In this document: positions 1 through 4,260 of the stretch, piece after piece
Layout of the letters: each line of letters starts with the position of its first letter
Numbering within the stretch: position 1 is the stretch's first letter
Assembly (NCBI GenBank): GCA_018897135.1
Contig: JAHILJ010000065.1
Location: forward strand, 1-5,746
DNA from: Nanobdellota archaeon
GTDB lineage: Archaea > Nanobdellota > Nanobdellia > Pacearchaeales > GW2011-AR1
Length of the DNA stretch: 5,746 bases
Direction: 5' to 3'
The notes under the pieces: generated by a model
Told to the model about the DNA's origin: nothing
The model's input: only the letters and a program-made list of their open reading frames with translations
The model's database searches: none
Position numbers and translations under genes: made by a program

Positions 1-2
1 AA

Positions 3-152
3 ATTCATCCAAAAAAACTTAAAGAGATAAAAAATAAGAAGTTAAAAAAAGCATTATTAATTTATTCTGAAGAAAATAAGAAAAAAATATTTCCAGAAGA
101 TAAAACATTAATTTTTTGCCAACAAATTAAAACAAATCTAACCAAAATTTAG
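3..152 (+). CDS. C-terminal fragment of an unidentified protein (5' truncated)
   Basis: An open frame enters from the left edge and runs 49 codons to a TAG. The translation is Lys-rich with an ordinary mix of hydrophobic residues (for example ALLIYSEENKK, then TLIFCQQIKTNLTKI at the C-terminus), similar in composition to the other proteins here. I see no motif and cannot name a family. The other two forward frames close within the first 30 bases. Its direction makes it convergent with the rps27ae operon, and T-rich sequence follows the stop, as expected for a gene end. It could be a chance frame in AT-rich DNA. Extending the sequence to the left would settle this. Confidence 0.4.
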   Translation: MHPKKLKEIKNKKLKKALLIYSEENKKKIFPEDKTLIFCQQIKTNLTKI

Positions 153-252
153 AATTTTTTAGGCTCATTTATTTTTTTAAAGTCATGGAATAAGCTAACA
201 TTTTTTAATGTTTGCTCCCCATGCAAAATATTTTAAAAAAATAATTCATTAA
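153..252. terminator. Convergent intergenic region with T-tracts on both strands and a near-palindromic hairpin
   Basis: This 100-bp spacer separates two converging reading frames. On the + strand, T-runs at about 155-160 and 171-178 follow the TAG. On the minus strand, a T7 run (236-242) and further T-rich sequence follow the S27ae stop. Archaeal RNA polymerase is known to terminate at oligo-U tracts without needing a hairpin, so both sets are plausible terminators. Between them, 193-216 can fold as AGC-T-AACATT / loop TTTT / AATGTT-T-GCT, nine base pairs with one T-T mismatch. It is symmetric and could act in either direction. Confidence 0.5.
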
Positions 253-501
253 TCACTCTTTCTTAACTTCAACTTCTTTCTTTTCTTCAACAACTTTTTT
301 AGAAGTAAATTCAGAATAATGACATTTCCCGCAGTAAACTCTGTCTTTTGTAACCATTAAGAAAACTCCAGGACCACAACGCGGGCATGATCTTGCTCTT
401 GTTATTTTATCGCCTTCGATTTTATATTTTGAATATTTTTTAGAAGTTGGCTTATTCTTATGCGGCTTTTTCCCTGTTTTCTTATTTTTTTTAACACCCA
501 T
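253..501 (-). CDS. rps27ae: Small-subunit ribosomal protein eS31 (S27ae), zinc-ribbon
   Basis: This 82-aa protein is the archaeal/eukaryotic S27ae, a component of the 30S subunit head; in eukaryotes it is made as a ubiquitin fusion. Residues 1-38 are highly basic (GVKKNKKTGKKPHKNK), as expected for rRNA contact. A zinc ribbon follows with Cys39-x2-Cys42 and Cys57-x2-Cys60. The context GDKITRARSCPRCGPG and RVYCGKCHYSEF is characteristic of the family. Residues 68-82 form a Lys/Glu/Val tail beyond the usual end. The ATG lies one base after the rps24e stop (TAA-A-ATG), so translation is probably coupled; a GAGG lies about 13 nt upstream. It is the last gene of the minus-strand operon. Kae1, which often follows it in archaea, is absent here. 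Confidence 0.95.
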   Translation of the reverse strand: MGVKKNKKTGKKPHKNKPTSKKYSKYKIEGDKITRARSCPRCGPGVFLMVTKDRVYCGKCHYSEFTSKKVVEEKKEVEVKKE

Positions 502-502
502 T

Positions 503-940
503 TTATTCTTTTGCCTCTTCTTTTAATTCTTCAACAGGTTTTTCTTCAGCTTTTTCAGGTTCTTCTTTAATTTCTTCTAATTTTTCTTCAGCTTCTTTTT
601 GAACAGCTTCTTGCTCTGCTTTCTTTTTTTCAGCTTCAGCTTTTGCAACTTCTTCAATTTCTTTTTTCTCAGCTTCAATTTCTTTTTTTGTTTTTCGCTC
701 AATTGAATTTCTATGTTCACTGGTCTTGTAAACTTTTGCTGTTATTATAAATTCATTAGAACCAAATCTTCCTTTGATGTTTTCTAATTTTAAAACATCT
801 TCTGAAACAGATAGTTTTTCTGTTAAGAATTTTTTTACTTCTTCCTTGCTTGGGGTAGATTCAGAATTTATTGTTGCTTGAATTTCTCTTCTTTCAAAAA
901 GAGGATTTATTTTTTCAGAAATTATTTTGAAATTTTCCAT
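503..940 (-). CDS. rps24e: Small-subunit ribosomal protein eS24 (S24e) with a long charged C-terminal tail
   Basis: This is a 145-aa S24e-family 30S protein. Family-typical elements are ENFKIISEKINPLFERREI at the N-terminus (residues 2-20), the TPSKEEVKKFL segment (about 29-39) and LENIKGRFGSNEFIITAKVY (about 52-71). The globular domain ends near residue 88. Residues about 86-145 are almost entirely Lys, Glu and Ala, with Pro only near the end, and probably form a long charged helix. Archaeal homologues are usually about 100 aa, so the tail adds roughly 45 residues. I chose the ATG at 940 because its first residues match the family start and it sits one base after the spt4 stop. A TTG at 961 would add MQLKQDK and overlap spt4; an AAGGAAA lies just before it. 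Confidence 0.93.
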   Translation of the reverse strand: MENFKIISEKINPLFERREIQATINSESTPSKEEVKKFLTEKLSVSEDVLKLENIKGRFGSNEFIITAKVYKTSEHRNSIERKTKKEIEAEKKEIEEVAKAEAEKKKAEQEAVQKEAEEKLEEIKEEPEKAEEKPVEELKEEAKE

Positions 941-941
941 T

Positions 942-1133
942 TTATCTTGTTTTAATTGCAAAATTTCCTTTGTCTTTTAGATTTAATTTTTGTGCTATTT
1001 CTGATTTTTCAGGATTGAGAACAATAATTCTTCCTTTGAAACCTTCTGTAAATTCTTTTGAATCACATTTTGGACATTTGTCTTTGTCTTCATAAACAGT
1101 TTTACAAATTCTACATGCTTTTGGTTTGCTCAT
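942..1133 (-). CDS. spt4: Transcription elongation factor Spt4 (RNA polymerase subunit E'')
   Basis: This is a 63-aa zinc-ribbon protein. Cys7-x2-Cys10 and Cys20-x2-Cys23 (KACRICKTVYEDKDKCPKC) form the zinc site. GFKGRIIVLNPEKSEIAQKL (about 31-50) is the conserved Spt4 beta-strand and D/N-PEKSEIA signature. In archaea Spt4 pairs with the NGN domain of Spt5 (a NusG homologue) and the pair closes the RNA polymerase clamp to promote processive elongation. It is also annotated RpoE2 because it normally follows rpoE', as here. Its ATG overlaps the rpoE' TGA stop (ATGA, 1130-1133). A purine-rich AAAAGGGGAAAG lies just upstream inside rpoE' and can serve as Shine-Dalgarno. The length is normal for the family. 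Confidence 0.95.
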   Translation of the reverse strand: MSKPKACRICKTVYEDKDKCPKCDSKEFTEGFKGRIIVLNPEKSEIAQKLNLKDKGNFAIKTR

Positions 1134-1732
1134 TTTTTCTTTCCCCTTTTAACAACTTTTTCTTCTGATTTTATAATTTTTTTAGCATCTTTTTGTTTTT
1201 TGATTTTGTCTTCTTTTATCCATTCTATTTTTCCTAAACCAGGTTGTCTCATTGTCAAACCTATTTTTGGTTCATCTCCCTTGTGGCTAATTGCAACAAC
1301 TCTTGCCAAGCAAAGGTCCCCTGTTTTTAATCCTCGCTTTGAAGCTTTTCCAAGTAAAGAATTTTCCTTGCTAAAACTAACATAATCGTCCATTGTTTGA
1401 CTTATGTGAATCATCCCACGCATTATTCCCATGTCGATGAATGCCCCGAAGTTTGTTATTTCTGATATTTTCCCATAAACAAGTTCTTGAAGTTCTGGTT
1501 TCCAAGTTAATAATTTGAATCTTGAAATATAATATGCTGCGCCGTCTCCAGGAATTATCACGCCTTCTCCAACGCTTAAAATTTCAATTACATTAACAAC
1601 TTTGCCGAGCTCTTTGTCATAATAATTTACATATGTTTCATGAAGTTGCTTTTCAACAGCTTCAACAGTTGGCAAACCAAACAACCTTGGTGCTACTCTG
1701 ACATGATCTTCAACTTCTGTAATATAGAACAT
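1130..1732 (-). CDS. rpoE1: DNA-directed RNA polymerase subunit Rpo7 (RpoE'), stalk subunit
   Basis: This 200-aa protein is the archaeal counterpart of eukaryotic Rpb7. With Rpo4 (RpoF) it forms the polymerase stalk, which helps open-complex formation, binds emerging RNA and affects termination. Residues 1-80 are the tip/RNP-like domain (MFYITEVEDHVRVAPRLFG; VGEGVIIPGDGAAYYISRF). Residues about 82-162 are an S1 RNA-binding domain (VYGKISEITNFGAFIDMG, MRGMIHISQ, KIGLTMRQPGLG). A basic tail, residues about 173-200, ends in RGKKK. It is the first gene of the operon and overlaps spt4 by 4 nt. A TATA-like element 25 nt upstream of the ATG suggests leaderless translation. The PIN-nuclease gene that often precedes it in archaea lies about 1.9 kb away, beyond two opposite-strand genes. 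Confidence 0.95.
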   Translation of the reverse strand: MFYITEVEDHVRVAPRLFGLPTVEAVEKQLHETYVNYYDKELGKVVNVIEILSVGEGVIIPGDGAAYYISRFKLLTWKPELQELVYGKISEITNFGAFIDMGIMRGMIHISQTMDDYVSFSKENSLLGKASKRGLKTGDLCLARVVAISHKGDEPKIGLTMRQPGLGKIEWIKEDKIKKQKDAKKIIKSEEKVVKRGKKK

Positions 1733-1753
1733 AAAAATTATAGTGAAAATTGG

Positions 1754-1761
1754 TTTAAAAA
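1754..1761 (-). promoter_or_regulatory. TATA box of the rpoE'-spt4-rps24e-rps27ae operon
   Basis: Read on the minus strand this is TTTTTAAA. Its centre lies about 25 nt from the A of the rpoE' ATG at 1732. Archaeal TATA boxes lie about 25 nt upstream of the transcription start, so the mRNA would begin at or next to the start codon. No Shine-Dalgarno is seen before the ATG, which fits a leaderless message. Confidence 0.55.
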
Positions 1762-1773
1762 GTTAATGGAGTG

Positions 1774-1795
1774 TTTGCAAAGGTTTTTATTTGCA
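1774..1795 (+). promoter_or_regulatory. Promoter of the HTH_10 gene (BRE + TATA box) within a TGCAAA-N8-TTTGCA inverted repeat
   Basis: GCAAAGG (1777-1783) followed by TTTTTAT (1784-1790) resembles an archaeal BRE plus TATA box. The TATA centre is 26 nt upstream of the ATG at 1813, which predicts a leaderless transcript. The box is flanked by a perfect inverted repeat, TGCAAA (1776-1781) and TTTGCA (1790-1795). The left arm is itself part of the palindrome TTTGCAAA (1774-1781), and that 8-mer recurs at 1865-1872 inside the coding start. A repressor bound here would block TBP/TFB, so an operator, perhaps for autoregulation, is plausible. That role is inference. Confidence 0.5.
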
Positions 1796-1812
1796 GATGT
1801 ATTTTATTTTGT

Positions 1813-2487
1813 ATGTGGATTTTAAAGATTAAAGTGATGCATAAAGATTGCCCAATTGTTCCTCTTTGCAAAAAGTTCAATGTTACAACTTATGCTTTTC
1901 CTGCAGGAGCTTCTGGGGGGATTTTCAAAAAAAACGGAAAGAACTATTTAACTGCATTTCATTTTATTTCAGGTGAAGAAAAGAACAAAAAATTGTTTTT
2001 TGAAAATTTAAAAAAAGATAAAAGAATTGAAAAATTAGAAATTCAAGGAAATCGCTTTTCTTACCTATTGAATTTAACGAAAAAAGAAGAACAAGTTCAA
2101 TTATATTATGATTCTCAATTAATTTTTTTGAAGCCAGTTATTAATTCTTCAGAAGGATTTGAATATTGGGAAGTAGGTAGTTGGAGTAGAGAAGCTTTAA
2201 CAGATTTTATGAATAAAGTAAAAAAACATATGGATTATTTTGAATTATTAAAATTAGGCAAAAGTGAATTTTCAGATCTTTATTTCCCAATGATTTTGCC
2301 AAAACTTTCTGAAAAACAGAAGAAAGCGATTGAACTTGCAAACAAAAGAGGATATTATTTTTATCCGAGAAAAGTTGAATTAAAAGACCTTGCCAAAGAA
2401 ATGGGCATTTCTATTCCAACATTTCAAGAACATATTCGTAAAGCAGAGATTAAACTTCTGCCTTTTATTATTGAACAATCTTTGTAA
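1813..2487 (+). CDS. HTH_10 (bacterio-opsin-activator-like) transcription regulator
   Basis: This 224-aa protein has a C-terminal HTH_10 domain at about residues 164-218. The order is LSEKQKKAIELANKRGYYFYPRK, then the helix-turn-helix DLAKEMGISIPTFQEHIRKAE, then KLLPFI, as in the C-terminal domain of haloarchaeal Bat. The N-terminal region (1-155) begins MWILKIKVMHKDCPIVPLC and includes FLKPVINSSEGFEYWEVGSWS (105-125). It is presumably a ligand- or signal-sensing module; His10, Cys13 and Cys19 could bind metal. I chose the ATG at 1813 because the WILKIKV beta-strand start looks family-like and the TATA box is 26 nt upstream. A GTG at 1771 would lie upstream of the promoter; an ATG at 1837 is a weaker alternative. 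The gene is divergent from rpoE', with 80 bp between start codons. Its target genes are unknown; rpoE' and itself are candidates. Confidence 0.82.
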   Translation: MWILKIKVMHKDCPIVPLCKKFNVTTYAFPAGASGGIFKKNGKNYLTAFHFISGEEKNKKLFFENLKKDKRIEKLEIQGNRFSYLLNLTKKEEQVQLYYDSQLIFLKPVINSSEGFEYWEVGSWSREALTDFMNKVKKHMDYFELLKLGKSEFSDLYFPMILPKLSEKQKKAIELANKRGYYFYPRKVELKDLAKEMGISIPTFQEHIRKAEIKLLPFIIEQSL

Positions 2488-2627
2488 ATTTCTAAATTTC
2501 CCTATTAATTTTTACCTAACAATTTAGGGTAAATTATCATATAGTTTTATTTCTATTAAATAGTAACAATCAGTTCAAAATTCGGCTTTGCCGATGTTAT
2601 ATAGAATTGAAAGGAGGAATACAAAAA
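2488..2627 (+). promoter_or_regulatory. Hairpin-rich leader/intergenic region before the 317-aa gene
   Basis: This 140-bp spacer is unusually structured. AATTTCCCTA (2495-2504) can pair with TAGGG-T-AAATT (2525-2535), ten pairs with one bulge. TTTACC-TAA (2511-2519) can instead pair with TTA-G-GGTAAA (2523-2533), nine pairs around loop CAAT. The two stems share their right arm and exclude each other. A GC stem, TCGGC-TTT-GCCGA, lies at 2582-2594. T-tract 2508-2513 could end the upstream transcript. TATA-like stretches at about 2536-2550 and 2550-2563 could start a new one. TTATATAG at 2597-2604 is too close, because it would start transcription past the Shine-Dalgarno. Read-through from the HTH_10 gene is also possible. 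Confidence 0.4.
2610..2617 (+). promoter_or_regulatory. Strong Shine-Dalgarno of the 317-aa gene
   Basis: AAAGGAGG is followed by 10 nt and then the ATG at 2628. This fixes the start of the downstream gene and rules out the in-frame TTG at 2607, which lies before the Shine-Dalgarno. It also shows that this gene is expressed from a leadered or co-transcribed mRNA, unlike the neighbouring promoter-proximal genes. Confidence 0.8.
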
Positions 2628-3581
2628 ATGAAAACAAAAAAAGATAAAGCATTTGAAATCGCATACGAGGAAACTCAAAAAAAATGGAAAGAAACTTCAA
2701 AAAAGTTCCCAAAACTAGCTGCAACCAATATGGCATACGAATTTAAAGATGGTTTTTGTAACCTTGAATATTTTTGGGGAGAATTAGTTGAAAAATTGGC
2801 AACTCCATTAACAGAAAAATTGCTATTTTTAGCATACCTTGATAAACTACCCCAAACAGAAGAGTACGCATTCGTTGAAGGAATGAAAAGTAAATATTTA
2901 GGGAAACAACTTGAGAAATTTAAGGTTTCAAAAGAGATAAGTGAAAATTTAAATAAATTAATGTCTGAAAAAGCTTTTCAATATAAAAGTGATTTTGCAG
3001 AAATTTATTTACCAATGACTGAAAATTGTAAAAACAAAAAGATTAATGGAAAGTTGGAAGGAACTATAAAGGATTATTTAAAACTTATAACTTTCAAAGA
3101 TCTTCGTGAAGATATACAATCTGATTGCAATTGGGAAATAAATAATCTCAAGGTGGAAATTAAGAAAAAAGAAGAACAACTCCTTAAATATCCAACCAAT
3201 GAAAGAATCCCAAAAGAAATTGATGAATTAAATCAAAAACTTGAAGAATTTATTAAACCTCCTTCCACCATAAGTGAAATCACGAGGGGATATTCTTTTG
3301 CAAGTAAATATATCTGTGAAGCAGATAAAAACGGAAAAATTGAAAAAGTCCTTGCCTGCCCTTTAGAGGATCACAAGTATATCCAAGAAAACTTTTGCGA
3401 TGAAGAAGAAGTAAAAAATAAAGAATACAGCGGGGGAGTAATGTCCTTGTTAGGATTTCAAGATAATAAACCTGTAATTTCAATTGGCGGAACTTCAGGA
3501 GGTTTTGGAAAGGCAAATCATCAAGAAGTTAAAGAACTATTACAAAAAGATGGCTTAGAAGCAATCATCTTTACAGAATAA
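2628..3581 (+). CDS. Unrecognised 317-aa protein with a central coiled coil and glycine-rich C-terminal segment
   Basis: I do not recognise this protein. It has no signal peptide and no membrane segment, so it is probably cytosolic. Residues 1-30 are a charged helix rich in Lys and Glu. Residues about 36-95 include an aromatic patch (EFKDGFCNLEYFWGELVEKL). Residues about 165-210 have heptad-like charged composition (NNLKVEIKKKEEQLLKY, then IPKEIDELNQKLEEFI) and probably form a coiled coil. A compact C-terminal domain (about 215-317) has four cysteine-containing strands or turns and two glycine clusters, SGGVMSLLGF and GGTSGGFGKANHQEVKELL. Glycine clusters of this kind can bind nucleotide or phosphate, but no Walker or Rossmann motif is complete. 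The gene has its own strong Shine-Dalgarno and an intrinsic-type terminator, and it sits in what looks like an insertion within a conserved cluster. It could be transferred DNA. Confidence 0.8.
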   Translation: MKTKKDKAFEIAYEETQKKWKETSKKFPKLAATNMAYEFKDGFCNLEYFWGELVEKLATPLTEKLLFLAYLDKLPQTEEYAFVEGMKSKYLGKQLEKFKVSKEISENLNKLMSEKAFQYKSDFAEIYLPMTENCKNKKINGKLEGTIKDYLKLITFKDLREDIQSDCNWEINNLKVEIKKKEEQLLKYPTNERIPKEIDELNQKLEEFIKPPSTISEITRGYSFASKYICEADKNGKIEKVLACPLEDHKYIQENFCDEEEVKNKEYSGGVMSLLGFQDNKPVISIGGTSGGFGKANHQEVKELLQKDGLEAIIFTE

Positions 3582-3594
3582 ATAATTTACCACA

Positions 3595-3637
3595 AACTGC
3601 CAACTTCAAAGAAGCAAGGCAGTTCTTTCTTTTTTTT
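3595..3637 (+). terminator. Intrinsic-type terminator after the 317-aa gene
   Basis: AACTGCC (3595-3601) pairs perfectly with GGCAGTT (3618-3624). A second stem, CTTC-AAA-GAAG (3604-3614), stacks inside it across a small AA/CAA internal loop. The hairpin is followed at once by CTTTC and then T8 (3625-3637). This is the textbook layout of a bacterial factor-independent terminator, oriented for the + strand gene whose stop is 13 bp upstream. On the minus strand no T-run follows the hairpin. The T-run reaches into the stop codon of the converging PIN gene. Confidence 0.75.
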
Positions 3638-3977
3638 AAACAACCCTTAATCTCTTCCTCTCTCTTATAATCATTTTCTTATTTTGGATTTTGTCTTTCA
3701 ATTCTTTGTCAAGCGTGGCGATTATTGCAGAAGGGTTTGCTTTCGCATGTTTTACCAGACCTTTGTCAACGTAATTTAATCCCAAGTCAATTTGTTTGAA
3801 TTTATTTTTTTCAAGTATTTTCAAGGCAATTTCTTTGTAAGGAGATTTGATTCTTTTCAATTCATCCAGAACTTGTTTTGGGATTTGTATTTCATAGCCT
3901 AACAACTGTTCAAAGAAATCTATTTTCTGTTTTACACAAGTTAAGATAAAATTTGTGTCTAATACTATTTGTTTCAT
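3636..3977 (-). CDS. PIN-domain ribonuclease (VapC9/Fcf1-like) of the archaeal rpoE' cluster
   Basis: This 113-aa single-domain PIN protein belongs to a family of Mg2+-dependent ribonucleases. The acidic residues are in place: Asp7 in VLDTNF, Glu39 in QVLDELKRI, Asp72 in NYVDKGLV and Asp90 in ATLDKELK. The ending IIRERKRLRVV is basic. This PIN type is commonly encoded between the aIF2-gamma and rpoE' genes in archaea and is often annotated as an rRNA-processing Fcf1/Utp24-like or VapC9-like protein. No antitoxin gene is next to it, which argues for housekeeping RNA maturation rather than a toxin. Homologues are usually a little longer (about 125-135 aa). It has its own TATA box, 25 nt before the ATG. 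Two opposite-strand genes separate it from rpoE'. Confidence 0.85.
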   Translation of the reverse strand: MKQIVLDTNFILTCVKQKIDFFEQLLGYEIQIPKQVLDELKRIKSPYKEIALKILEKNKFKQIDLGLNYVDKGLVKHAKANPSAIIATLDKELKDKIQNKKMIIRERKRLRVV

Positions 3978-3998
3978 TTTTGAAGAAAGAGTTTTTAG

Positions 3999-4005
3999 TA
4001 TAAAA
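3999..4005 (-). promoter_or_regulatory. TATA box of the PIN nuclease gene
   Basis: On the minus strand this reads TTTTATA. Its centre is 25 nt upstream of the A of the ATG at 3977, again placing the predicted transcription start at the start codon. No Shine-Dalgarno precedes the ATG. Confidence 0.55.
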
Positions 4006-4231
4006 GATTGTCGCTCGAATTATATAGCTCCAAAATCGCCTTTGGCAGATTTTTCCGTCGCTAAAATTATTAATATGAAAAATTCTAAGAAATCTTAATT
4101 ATTTTCTTTAAAATTTTGGCTTGACAATGTCTGGCAAAATTCATTAATTGTGAGCAAAGCGAACCAAATTTATGTTTAAAATTGAGAAGGAAATATCAAT
4201 AGCTTCTGCAAATTTATCAAACATCCCAACA

Positions 4232-4238
4232 TTTATTA
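4232..4238 (+). promoter_or_regulatory. TATA box of the 186-aa gene and its operon
   Basis: TTTATTA, within ACATTTATTAATAAG, is centred 26 nt upstream of the ATG at 4261. The sequence between box and ATG is A/T-rich with no Shine-Dalgarno, so a leaderless mRNA is predicted. The downstream genes are spaced by 1 and -4 nt, so this promoter probably serves all three. Confidence 0.5.
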
Positions 4239-4260
4239 ATAAGATTTTCTTTAAAAAATA

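Larger units (their letters stand above)
3978..4260. other. Divergent intergenic spacer (283 bp) with hairpins and an imperfect direct repeat
   Basis: No convincing gene lies here. The ends hold the PIN promoter and the promoter of the 186-aa gene. Between them, AAAATCGCC (4032-4040), loop TTT, GGC-A-GATTTT (4044-4053) forms a nine-pair hairpin with one bulge. It is flanked by an imperfect direct repeat that begins GTCGCT (4010-4026 and 4057-4073, 13 of 17 identical). A weaker stem pairs AATTTTG (4112-4118) with CAAAATT (4135-4141). A TATATAG at 4021-4027 could in principle drive a small + strand RNA across the hairpin, but nothing proves it. Confidence 0.5.

Noticed and set aside
941..961. 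TTG start adding seven residues to S24e
   Set aside because: It overlaps spt4, and the added residues are not seen in the family; the ATG at 940 follows the spt4 stop by one base and matches the S24e N-terminus. The AAGGAAA before the TTG keeps this slightly open.
1771..1812. Upstream GTG start for the HTH_10 protein
   Set aside because: It would begin before the TATA box at 1784-1790 and add a Cys/Phe-rich stretch unlike the family; the ATG at 1813 fits the promoter distance.
1200..1825. Plus-strand open frames 1200-1385 and 1640-1825
   Set aside because: Both lie mainly opposite the unambiguous Rpo7 gene; the second also runs through the divergent promoter.
3280..3516. Minus-strand open frame of 78 codons inside the 317-aa gene
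   Set aside because: Antisense shadow with Leu/Phe/Tyr-rich composition; the + strand frame has a strong Shine-Dalgarno and a terminator.
3636..3977. PIN protein as the toxin of a VapBC toxin-antitoxin pair
   Set aside because: No small antitoxin gene is adjacent on the same strand, and this PIN type is usually found in the rpoE' housekeeping cluster.
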